This document shows, in pieces, positions 1-6,963 of a DNA stretch of 7,430 bases. Position 1 is the stretch's first letter; each line of letters starts with the position of its first letter. This DNA is from an uncultured Fibrobacterota bacterium. Its GTDB lineage: Bacteria > Fibrobacterota > Chitinivibrionia > Chitinivibrionales > CAIOZP01. Below the pieces are notes generated by a model, which was given only the letters and a program-made list of their open reading frames with translations, was not told the DNA's origin and did not search any database. A program made the translations under genes and the position numbers. Location of the stretch: NCBI GenBank assembly GCA_903862805.1, contig CAIOZP010000204.1:1-7430 (forward strand), read 5' to 3'.

Positions 1-16
1 CAAGGACAACCTCGTC

Positions 17-72
17 CCCTATTCCCATCATCCCCGACCCTATTCCCATCACCCCCGACCCTATTCTCATCC
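17..72. repeat. Tandem repeat, period 21 bp, about 2.7 copies
   Basis: Copies start at 17, 38 and 59, each opening with CCCTATTC. The first two copies differ at one position (T31 versus C52). The third has one change (T67) and decays after about 71. The period is a multiple of three, so a frame passes through without shifting. On the minus strand an open frame begins at an ATG at 70 and runs off the window edge, reading as repeated M-x-I-G-S-G. On the plus strand an open frame enters from the edge, reads as repeated P-I-P-I-x-P-D, and stops at the TAA at 87-89. Which of these is translated, if either, cannot be decided here. It may be a non-coding intergenic repeat beyond the 3' end of the 79-3867 gene. 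Confidence 0.8.
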
Positions 73-78
73 AAATTA

Positions 79-3000
79 TCATTCAGTAAAGAATACGATC
101 TTGGTATCATCGGAATGTACGCACTGATCGATGAAGCCGCGCTCCTTTCCGAACTCATCCGGTGACATGACGGCCGTGTAGGAAAGCCGGACGTTGCGGA
201 TCACGGTTATTCCGCCTTTGTCCTGCTTCCAGGTGAGGCTGTATCTGCCGTGTGGAGACGAGTATTCCACGTCTTTCGGCAGGCGGGCGGGCTTCCAGTT
301 TTTGGGGAATGTAATGCGCGTCGTGTCGATGTTCCGGCTGATCGAATACGGGCTGTAAATAAGGTCGATCGGAAGCGAACGTTTCTCTTCGGTGGGGAAC
401 ATGTTTGCTTCGAGTCCGTCGGGCCATCGCACGGTTGCAACGGCAAGACCTCCGGAATTTGCTATGCCGTTTTTTACACGAAAATTATAGCGGTACCTGA
501 GTGAATCGTTGACGGTATCGAGGTCGGGAAATATCAGCGAGTCGAGAATAACCGAAGAGTAATCGTCGGAGAGAGTTCGCGTCATCATGTCGCGCTGTTC
601 GTCGATGGAATGGAACCGGTAATCGGAACGGATTCCAGCAGCACTTACGCCGGTGCGGAGACCGTATATGGCCACCGACATTGATTCGTCGGCTTTGATG
701 TCGATGCTTGTTCGACGTTCGGTTGTGCGCCTGTCGCTTGAGTCGAACGGTAGGCAGATCAGTGAATCTCCGCCATCGCCAACAAGGAGCGCAACCGCTC
801 CCTGATCGGGTATCGGCAGTGTTCCCAGTGGCGCATCCTGATCCGTGAAGTCAACGAAGATTCTGCGCCCGTCGTCTTTTTTGTAGGCCATGATGCAGTG
901 ATCGAAGTCGGGACCAATTGATTCGCAGCCGGGGAAATAATGAAGCTCGGTATTGACGAGCACGGTTTGCGCAATCATGCCCGCGAGCCGGAACATGCAG
1001 GCACCAAGTGTTGCCATGTCTTTGCAGTCGCCGATACGTGATGCGGCGACTTCATCGGCCGCCTGCGGTACCCAGTCTGATTGACGGAAGGGAACGAAAC
1101 TGTAGTTGATGGTATGCGTAAGCCAGCGATGGATTCGTTGCGCCTTTTCGTCGTTGGTATTTGCTCCGGCACAAAGCGAATCGACAAGGCGTTTGATATC
1201 TGGAGTCGGCTTCGCTTTGACAGATGAGAGTTCTTCGTACCACTTCGATATTGAATGCCAGTCGCGGTTTGTTGAATAAATCACCTTCGGTTCGGTGGGA
1301 TATTCGGCCGGAACAAAGCTCTCGTCACGACTGAAATCCGAAGCGGTCTTTTCGATTGATACAATGCGATAGCCATCACGAGTCTTTCCGTTCACTTTTA
1401 TTGAATCACCGGTGACGATATAAGGAACCGTGTCGCCGACCGGAGAAATGAACCGCAGGCGTGAGTCGTGGGTCGGAGCGGTCAGATGGAAGCTGTGACT
1501 TCCCCATAACTGTTTCGACATTCCGCCGTGATAATAATCCCAGGTTTTGTATTCGAGGACTATACAATCGCCGGGTTCCAGTGATTTGAAAACCACCGTG
1601 CCGTCTTCGTTGTGATCAGCCGGAACGAGCGCTCCGTTTGACTTCTTGCGGCTGAATGCCCGCACGACCGACATCGTCTGATAATTGCTGTTGTATCCGA
1701 CGTGATATTCTTTCCACTTGTCGATCTCCGCCTGATTCGGCAGGTTGATCACCAGAAAAGTTCTGGCATAAGATGAACGGCTCGGATTGCGGAATATGTC
1801 GTCGTAATAGGCAAGAACGGCGGGCTTTGATCCGGTGGATTTAATCCAGATGCTGTCGGCTTTCACAAGGCTGTCGAGATCGGGAAGAAGCACGGTCGAA
1901 TCGAGCGGAGTTTCTTTGTTGATACGCCGGATCGATTCCCAGGAATCAAAATCAAATGGTGTCCTGAAGATCACCTGCTTGAATGCGGCAACGGCATCGT
2001 TCTTCCTGCCTGCGGATGCAAGTACGTTGCCTTTCAGCTCTTCGATGTTGGCACTGCTGGGAACTCTGCACAGACACGAATCAATTGCAGCGAGCGCCTT
2101 TTCATAATCCTTCATATTGAAAAACATTCTCGCCGACATCTCCCAAAGATCCGGATCGTCGGGGATGAATTTGTGCGCATCGTCGAGCGTGCTTAGCGCA
2201 TCATCAGCCTTGCCTTCCTGATATTTTGCGTTAGCGAGATTCTGCCAAAGTGCCTCGTTCGTGCGGTTGTGTTCAAGCGCCTTTGATGAAAGATCCGCCG
2301 CTTTGTCCAGTTCACCACGCGACTCGTAAAGTTTGGTCAGCGTTGCCCTGACATCGGCATTATCCGGCGCAATCTCGCCGAGCGTGTCGATGTATGCGGC
2401 GAGATCCGATTGCCGGTTCTGAAGCGCCGCAAGAAGCATCGCCGCAATTCTCGCCGAGGGCGACGACACCAGACAGCGCGGAGTCTTTGCGAGGAACGCG
2501 GCCAGCGCATCGGGACTCTGTGCATCCTCCTGAAGAATGCTCTGGAGTTTCATCTCCCATGCCGGTGCCCAGCTCGGACAGTCGGCAAGCGCTGCTTCGA
2601 GAGCGGTCTCCGATTCGGTTTCGCGATGACTCCTGATAAGCACTTTGCACATTTCCATCTGGAGCAATGCGCTCTTGGGATAACGCGCAAGACATTTGCG
2701 GATAAGCTGAAGTGCTTCGTCGCGGCGTTCTCTCATCGAATATGTTTCGATCAGCTGAAGCGCTGCATCGATGTTGTCGGGGTTGGTATTGAGAGCGGCT
2801 TCAAGAGGTCTTACCAAAGTATCTGTGGCCCATTCTGTCGAGGAAATCGGAACCGCCTGTCGCACCGACCGGCCGAATCCATCTGTCGGCGAAACGTTGA
2901 TACCGTTGAGTGGTCTGAAATCACCGTCGAGTATGCGCATATTGAAATTAGCCTTTTGCTCGCCGAAGCCGGTGAGTTTTTCGTGACCGATCTTGACAAG

Positions 3001-3867
3001 AAGGGAATTGCGCCCCTTTGAAAGATGAACCTTCTGCATGTAGGAATCAATGCCGGTATTGCGGAATACCGAGTCGCACAGAACCTCTTTTCCGTTCAGC
3101 CAGACCGTGAAGAAACCGGATGCGCCGAACGAAAGTATCGCATCTTTTTCCGATCTCGAACTGACGCATGTATGGAAATAGAAAAGTGCATCTGAATTGA
3201 CGCAGTGATTCTGGAGCGAGATCCATCCGGATGGCGAGGCATGTGGCAGGTAGTGCCAGAATACGCCGCTGCCGTCTTTGCCGGAATAAGCATTTGAGTA
3301 GGCGATCGAGTCTTCGGGCGGATATGAGCGTGTGAAGCCGCAGCCGGACGTATTGTCGAACGGCCCGATGAACATCCACGAATTTATGGATGAAAGATTT
3401 TGACTGATCCGGTCGGCGAGGTTCATGTCGCCATCGTCTAAAGCGCGGCGAAGAATGATGTCCGAAAAATGCCCGTCGAAAATTGTCTGGGCATTGGCAA
3501 GCTCATTGATCCTGTCGGTCTCGTCGTTGTCTGAATCATGGGTGGTTATGAAGAGATAAGCCCTGTCGGTAATCGCAGCCCGCGAAACCGGCGAGGGATC
3601 AAGCTCCCATGCCGATAATGCGGCACTGAGCTGCTCCTGCGAATTCTGGCTTGCCTCGGCACTGAATATCTGTCCCCGAAACGCCTCTGCGGCGACCCTT
3701 GGATCCTTCGACAGTGATAGCGCTTTGAACATCGAATCGGCGGTCACAGCTTTGTTGTCAAGAAGCAGTTTCCATGCGTCGTTCAGTGCGTGGTTCGAGG
3801 ACGCCGGTGTGACTGACGCAATAAACAGTGTGAGCGCCGGAATAATCCGAAAATATCTGAAGACCAT
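79..3867 (-). CDS. Secreted TPR / DUF3857 / transglutaminase-like multidomain protein
   Basis: This 1262-residue protein is predicted to be exported. Residues 1 to about 24 form a signal peptide: basic start, hydrophobic core ALTLFIASV, probable cleavage near ASS-N. Residues about 160-315 look like a beta-sandwich (galactose-binding-like) region, with WMFIGPFDN at 164-172 and FFTVWLNGK at 252-260. Helical repeats follow at about 345-640, with clear 34-residue TPR units at 536-569, 570-603 and 604-637. Residues about 690-860 match the DUF3857 pattern, including an SLEPGDCIVLEY segment. A transglutaminase-like domain spans about 885-1020. Its candidate triad is Cys948 (in GDCKD), His990 (in FDHC) and Asp1006 (in VDFTD), so the fold looks catalytically intact. 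The remaining 240 residues are probably beta-rich and unassigned. The ATG at 3867 is supported by AGGAGG four bases upstream and by the signal peptide behind it. Members of this family occur in Bacteroidota and relatives, mostly with unknown substrate. A protease, peptidase or cross-linking role is possible. Domain identity is secure, function is not. Confidence 0.93.
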   Translation of the reverse strand: MVFRYFRIIPALTLFIASVTPASSNHALNDAWKLLLDNKAVTADSMFKALSLSKDPRVAAEAFRGQIFSAEASQNSQEQLSAALSAWELDPSPVSRAAITDRAYLFITTHDSDNDETDRINELANAQTIFDGHFSDIILRRALDDGDMNLADRISQNLSSINSWMFIGPFDNTSGCGFTRSYPPEDSIAYSNAYSGKDGSGVFWHYLPHASPSGWISLQNHCVNSDALFYFHTCVSSRSEKDAILSFGASGFFTVWLNGKEVLCDSVFRNTGIDSYMQKVHLSKGRNSLLVKIGHEKLTGFGEQKANFNMRILDGDFRPLNGINVSPTDGFGRSVRQAVPISSTEWATDTLVRPLEAALNTNPDNIDAALQLIETYSMRERRDEALQLIRKCLARYPKSALLQMEMCKVLIRSHRETESETALEAALADCPSWAPAWEMKLQSILQEDAQSPDALAAFLAKTPRCLVSSPSARIAAMLLAALQNRQSDLAAYIDTLGEIAPDNADVRATLTKLYESRGELDKAADLSSKALEHNRTNEALWQNLANAKYQEGKADDALSTLDDAHKFIPDDPDLWEMSARMFFNMKDYEKALAAIDSCLCRVPSSANIEELKGNVLASAGRKNDAVAAFKQVIFRTPFDFDSWESIRRINKETPLDSTVLLPDLDSLVKADSIWIKSTGSKPAVLAYYDDIFRNPSRSSYARTFLVINLPNQAEIDKWKEYHVGYNSNYQTMSVVRAFSRKKSNGALVPADHNEDGTVVFKSLEPGDCIVLEYKTWDYYHGGMSKQLWGSHSFHLTAPTHDSRLRFISPVGDTVPYIVTGDSIKVNGKTRDGYRIVSIEKTASDFSRDESFVPAEYPTEPKVIYSTNRDWHSISKWYEELSSVKAKPTPDIKRLVDSLCAGANTNDEKAQRIHRWLTHTINYSFVPFRQSDWVPQAADEVAASRIGDCKDMATLGACMFRLAGMIAQTVLVNTELHYFPGCESIGPDFDHCIMAYKKDDGRRIFVDFTDQDAPLGTLPIPDQGAVALLVGDGGDSLICLPFDSSDRRTTERRTSIDIKADESMSVAIYGLRTGVSAAGIRSDYRFHSIDEQRDMMTRTLSDDYSSVILDSLIFPDLDTVNDSLRYRYNFRVKNGIANSGGLAVATVRWPDGLEANMFPTEEKRSLPIDLIYSPYSISRNIDTTRITFPKNWKPARLPKDVEYSSPHGRYSLTWKQDKGGITVIRNVRLSYTAVMSPDEFGKERGFIDQCVHSDDTKIVFFTE

Positions 3868-3871
3868 GGTT

Positions 3872-3877
3872 CCTCCT
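3872..3877 (-). promoter_or_regulatory. Strong ribosome binding site of the 79-3867 gene
   Basis: The minus strand reads AGGAGG followed by AACC and then the ATG at 3867. This is a full match to the Shine-Dalgarno core, with a rather short four-base spacer. It fixes the start codon and predicts efficient initiation, in contrast to the weak sites before the kinase and panC. Confidence 0.8.
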
Positions 3878-3917
3878 GAAGATGCCCGAGCCGAAATAAG
3901 TCCCCGAAAATACAGTC

Positions 3918-3948
3918 TGAGATATGACCTTCAGCAAGTGAGATATGA
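3918..3948. repeat. 10-bp direct repeat, two copies 21 bp apart
   Basis: TGAGATATGA occurs at 3918-3927 and exactly again at 3939-3948. The start-to-start distance of 21 bp is about two turns of B-DNA, so both copies face the same side of the helix. The position between two divergent genes suits an operator or activator site for one or both. The function is inferred; the repeat itself is directly visible. Confidence 0.55.
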
Positions 3949-4013
3949 TGTCTGCAAAATCCTGCGGCATATTCTAATTTGTATTCGTTGATGAATGATG
4001 GTTTGTTTTCAAC

Positions 4014-4017
4014 GGAG
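4014..4017 (+). promoter_or_regulatory. Ribosome binding site of the protease lipoprotein gene
   Basis: GGAG lies six bases before the ATG at 4024 but only three bases before the in-frame GTG at 4021. The spacing favours the ATG, which also gives a typical M-K-K lipoprotein N-terminus. Confidence 0.65.
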
Positions 4018-4023
4018 TAAGTG

Positions 4024-5391
4024 ATGAAGAAACTGATCGTGGCAACACTCGTTGCTCTTGCAGCACTCTCGTGCACCAACAACAATGTGACATCGCCTTC
4101 GACTTCGGTTTCAGCGGATTCGTCATGGCAGTCCGTCGCCGATGCAAACGGCAGCTCCGTTTATATGGTCGGAGTTCTCGTGGTTGATGCAAGCGGATAC
4201 CCAATGGCAATGTTCGAGATCGGAACTGCTTTCAAGCTGAAGAACAGCGGCTACTTTACTAATGCGCATGTGGCTTTGGCCCTCGACAAGATCGCAGCCG
4301 AATGGGTTTACAATGGATTCGACAGCACCTACACAAGCCTTCCGGTGATTGTGAAAAACGGCGAAGACATAGGTTTGGCGCGAGTCATAACGGCTTACTC
4401 AATCCATCCCGACTACGATACAACCGTCTTCTCTGCCGATATTGCGCGGCTTTATCTCGACACGTCCGAAGCCAAAACCGTTGGTCTGACGATGGGTTCC
4501 ACCGCCGAAGTGACTTCGCTGACATTCGGTCAGGAAATCGGGTCGATCGGCTTCCCCGGCGAACTGGCCGGCGTCAATTACGTCTTCCCGAAAGCAACGA
4601 TGAAGACCGGATTGTTCGGCTCGGCGCATCAGTTCAAATTCCCATACTCTCCCGATACTCTTGCCTACTTTCTTGAATACAGCATCGACCTGACTCCAGG
4701 CACAAGCGGAAGCCCGCTGTTCAATGCGGCCGGTCATGTCATTGGAATTCACAACTCCGGCACCGGCAGCGGATCGAATTGCTCAGGCATACGTGGCGAT
4801 CTTATCGCCGGAATCGACACAACGAAAAAAGTCACCATGTCTCAGATCGTCGGCAACGAAGACGACTTCCTTGTTACCGAAGGCGTTTCGGCCGGAAATT
4901 TTGTGATCGGACAGAAACTGACAACCGTCGATCCGACATACAAAGGCGGTGCCGATACGGTCGTGGGTTACACCGACAACGTGATGACACTTGTGCAGGC
5001 GCAACTGAAAAGCGGCAAGATATACGCAGTGAAGATCAGCCGCGCAGGCTACGGCGGATTCGAGCCTCCGTTCCACACAAAGAGCGGAATCTCTGTTACA
5101 TCAAGTCTGTCAGATCTTTTCAACGACTACAACTCTTCCGACATCGCGATCGTTCAATCGATAGTTCCGTTAATCGGATCGAGCCCCGCGTCCAACGACA
5201 CCGTTTCAATCAGCACCGTTGACAAAAAGGGAATCGCGTTTACACATTCCGGCAATAGTGTTGATGAGATCATGATCTATCCGCCCGACAGCGTGCTCGA
5301 CTACACGGTATTCAGCCGGTTCCAGCAGAAGAATTACAAGCGCCCAGCCGGTGTTCCAATCGTAATGCTTCCAAATGTTTTCCTGAAGTGA
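4024..5391 (+). CDS. Lipoprotein with trypsin-like serine protease domain
   Basis: This is a 455-residue predicted envelope protease. The N-terminus (MKK, then a hydrophobic stretch ending in ALSC) is a type II signal peptide with lipidated Cys17, followed by a Ser/Thr/Asn-rich linker to about residue 40. Residues about 45-265 form a chymotrypsin-fold domain of the HtrA/trypsin-2 sort. Candidate catalytic residues are His82 in the TNAHV motif, Asp139 in ADIARL and Ser228 in PGTSGSP. The oxyanion-type context and the downstream HVIGIHNSG strand also fit the family. All three residues are present, so it is probably active. No PDZ domain is apparent. Instead the C-terminal part (about 279-455) is a region I do not recognise; it includes a GISVTSSLSDLFNDYN segment reminiscent of small repeat modules of unknown role. 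It lies head to head with the TPR/transglutaminase gene and seven bases before the kinase gene. The start is the ATG at 4024; the GTG at 4021 is an alternative. The natural substrate is unknown. Confidence 0.88.
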   Translation: MKKLIVATLVALAALSCTNNNVTSPSTSVSADSSWQSVADANGSSVYMVGVLVVDASGYPMAMFEIGTAFKLKNSGYFTNAHVALALDKIAAEWVYNGFDSTYTSLPVIVKNGEDIGLARVITAYSIHPDYDTTVFSADIARLYLDTSEAKTVGLTMGSTAEVTSLTFGQEIGSIGFPGELAGVNYVFPKATMKTGLFGSAHQFKFPYSPDTLAYFLEYSIDLTPGTSGSPLFNAAGHVIGIHNSGTGSGSNCSGIRGDLIAGIDTTKKVTMSQIVGNEDDFLVTEGVSAGNFVIGQKLTTVDPTYKGGADTVVGYTDNVMTLVQAQLKSGKIYAVKISRAGYGGFEPPFHTKSGISVTSSLSDLFNDYNSSDIAIVQSIVPLIGSSPASNDTVSISTVDKKGIAFTHSGNSVDEIMIYPPDSVLDYTVFSRFQQKNYKRPAGVPIVMLPNVFLK

Positions 5392-5398
5392 AAAGCGA

Positions 5399-6112
5399 AT
5401 GATCAACAGAACTATACCTCCCAATATTTCGTATCTCTGCATAGAGGGCGTGATCGGCGCGGGCAAAAGCACGCTCACAGCCATGATCGCCGAACGTTTT
5501 GGCGGACTTGCAGTTTATGAAGATGCCGAGAATAATCCGTTCCTTTCGGCCTTTTATAGCGACCGCGTGAACATGGCGTTCCAGACGCAGCTCTGGTTTT
5601 TGCTTTCACGTTATCGTCAACTGACCGGCGGCGTTGAACAGCAGGATCTCTTCGCAGGCTTCACCGTGTCCGACTACATGTTCGCCAAGGATGCGATTTT
5701 CGCGGGTGTCAATCTCGATGAAAACGAATTCCCGCTATACAGCGAAGTTGCAAAAACTCTCAGCCGCAAAGTTCCAAAACCCGACTTCGTGATTTATCTG
5801 CAAGCCTCAACGAACACACTTCTGCGCCGCATCGAAAAGCGCGGACGCACTTACGAATCCGACATGGATCGTCAGTATATCGAAACGCTCAACGAGGCTT
5901 ACAACCATTTCTTTTTCCATTACACAGAGTCGCCGCTGCTGATAATCAATACCGATAATCTCGATTTCGTTGCAAACGATTCCGACTTCGATGAGATCCT
6001 CGATCAGCTCAGCCTTACCAAATGGGGAAGCTCCTATTATTGTCCGCCAGCCGAACAGGATCGTCAGATAATAAACCGCCACAAAGCCGGACGTGATGAA
6101 GCGGATCAGTGA
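5399..6112 (+). CDS. Deoxynucleoside kinase (dCK/dGK family)
   Basis: This cytoplasmic enzyme of 237 residues should phosphorylate deoxynucleosides to dNMPs with a nucleoside triphosphate, for dNTP salvage. The P-loop is GVIGAGKST at residues 17-25. Next come ENNPFLSAFYSD (44-55) and the helix FQTQLWFLLSRYRQL (61-75). SDYMFAKDAIFA (91-102) occupies the place of the ERS/DRS active-site motif. The LID-like RRIEKRGRTYE lies at 143-153, and LLIINTDNLDF is near 180-190. The length is usual for the family. SDY instead of ERS is, as I recall, the norm in the Bacteroidota-type subgroup, so it is not by itself a defect. Specificity (dA, dG, dC or dT) cannot be read off. The ATG at 5399 follows the protease stop by seven bases with only a weak ribosome site, and no other start precedes the P-loop. 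This suggests translational coupling. The 3' end overlaps panC. The last 30 or so residues are a variable tail. Confidence 0.93.
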   Translation: MINRTIPPNISYLCIEGVIGAGKSTLTAMIAERFGGLAVYEDAENNPFLSAFYSDRVNMAFQTQLWFLLSRYRQLTGGVEQQDLFAGFTVSDYMFAKDAIFAGVNLDENEFPLYSEVAKTLSRKVPKPDFVIYLQASTNTLLRRIEKRGRTYESDMDRQYIETLNEAYNHFFFHYTESPLLIINTDNLDFVANDSDFDEILDQLSLTKWGSSYYCPPAEQDRQIINRHKAGRDEADQ

Positions 6113-6953
6113 TATAGACGAAATGATCCGCACCTGTGCGGCGATCCGTTCCGAGGGCAAGTCCATCGGACTCGTTCCGACCATGGGCGCATTGCACGAT
6201 GGTCACCGGTCGTTGCTCAAGATTGCCCGCGGTCGTTGTGATATTCTGGTCACCAGCATATTCGTAAATCCCTCGCAGTTCGGTCCCAACGAAGACCTCG
6301 CAAAATATCCGCGCCAGATCGGAAAAGACTGCGCCCTCTGCGAAGCCGAGGGTGTCGATATAGTATTCATGCCGCTGCCAAATGAAATGTACGTCGAAGA
6401 TTACTCTACCTGGATCAAGGTCGATGATGTCTCTGCTCCGCTCGAAGGCGAACGGCGGCCGGGTCATTTCATTGGTGTGGCAACGGTGGTGCTCAAGTTC
6501 TTCAACATAGTCACGCCAAACTTTGCCGTCTTCGGCCAGAAAGATGCGCAACAGCTTGCCGTGATCCGCCGAATGGTGCGCGACCTCAACGTTCCGGTCG
6601 AGATTATTGCGGCCCCAATAGTTCGTGAAGAAGACGGCCTTGCAATGAGTTCCCGCAACATTTACCTGAGCACTTCGGAGCGCAAGTCGGCGCCGGCAAT
6701 ATTTCGTGGACTCCGTGCCGCTTCGCGGCTCTTTGCAAACGGAGAATTCGATGCATCGATTCTTTGCCGCCGCGTTAGACACGAGCTTTCTTCGTTTGAA
6801 AAGCTTGCCATAGAATATGTCTCGCTTGCCGATTCATTGACAATGCGGGAACAGGTAAACGCAGGTGATGGCTCGCTCATCTCAATAGCTGTCCGCACCC
6901 CGGAAAGCGGAACGCGACTTATAGACAACGTAATTTTAGGTGAAATCAAATAA
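6096..6953 (+). CDS. panC: Pantothenate synthetase (pantoate-beta-alanine ligase)
   Basis: This enzyme joins pantoate and beta-alanine using ATP, via a pantoyl-adenylate, to make pantothenate for coenzyme A. The 285-residue length is normal for PanC. The nucleotidyltransferase signature is VPTMGALHDGH, with HDGH at residues 34-37. SIFVNPSQFGPNEDLAKYPR (54-73) and FGQKDAQQ (146-153) are typical family blocks. REEDGLAMSSRNIYLS (177-192) carries the KMSKS-like loop. Every block I expect is present, so it should be active. The ATG at 6096 overlaps the kinase end by 17 bases; a GTG at 6093 directly before it is an alternative. No clear ribosome site precedes it, so translation is probably coupled to the kinase. 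panB and panD are not in the window. The downstream gene starts ten bases after the stop. Confidence 0.97.
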   Translation: MKRISDIDEMIRTCAAIRSEGKSIGLVPTMGALHDGHRSLLKIARGRCDILVTSIFVNPSQFGPNEDLAKYPRQIGKDCALCEAEGVDIVFMPLPNEMYVEDYSTWIKVDDVSAPLEGERRPGHFIGVATVVLKFFNIVTPNFAVFGQKDAQQLAVIRRMVRDLNVPVEIIAAPIVREEDGLAMSSRNIYLSTSERKSAPAIFRGLRAASRLFANGEFDASILCRRVRHELSSFEKLAIEYVSLADSLTMREQVNAGDGSLISIAVRTPESGTRLIDNVILGEIK

Positions 6954-6958
6954 AGAGG
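6954..6958 (+). promoter_or_regulatory. Ribosome binding site of the 3'-terminal partial gene
   Basis: AGAGG immediately follows the panC stop codon and ends five bases before the ATG at 6964. It supports that start and a genuine gene here, even though the reading frame is cut by the window edge. Confidence 0.6.
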
Positions 6959-6963
6959 TTTGC

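Larger units (their letters stand above)
3868..4020. promoter_or_regulatory. Divergent intergenic control region
   Basis: These 153 bases separate the start of the minus-strand TPR/transglutaminase gene from the plus-strand protease lipoprotein gene, so promoters for both directions should lie here. It is visibly more AT-rich than the flanking genes, especially 3953-4012. Candidate -10 hexamers on the plus strand are TATGAT (3944-3949) and TATTCT (3970-3975), but neither has a convincing -35 at 16-18 bp. On the minus strand TTGCTG followed 17 bp later by TGTATT is a weak sigma-70-like candidate. I cannot assign a promoter firmly. Confidence 0.5.

Noticed and set aside
2410..3021. Open frame of about 200 codons on the plus strand inside the large minus-strand gene
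   Set aside because: It lies antisense to a well-supported coding region with recognisable TPR and beta-sandwich sequence. It has no ribosome site or recognisable family, and its composition looks like a shadow of the codon pattern on the other strand.
3970..3981. Possible Bacteroidota-type -7 element (TAnnTTTG) near TCTAATTTG
   Set aside because: The spacing inside the element is one base short and no TTTG -33 element sits at the right distance, so I do not call it.
4302..4676. Plus-strand open frame of about 124 codons within the protease gene
   Set aside because: It overlaps the catalytic protease domain in another frame, has an Arg-rich shadow-like composition and no ribosome site.
5669..5704. 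SDY in place of the ERS/DRS motif in the deoxynucleoside kinase, possibly an inactivated active site
   Set aside because: The same SDY-type segment followed by IFA is, to my recollection, usual in Bacteroidota-type deoxynucleoside kinases, and the P-loop and LID-like region are intact. It is more likely a subgroup feature than a defect.
6015..6782. Open frame of about 255 codons on the minus strand opposite the kinase end and panC
   Set aside because: panC on the plus strand has all its family motifs across this stretch. The antisense translation shows no domain-like pattern and no start signal.
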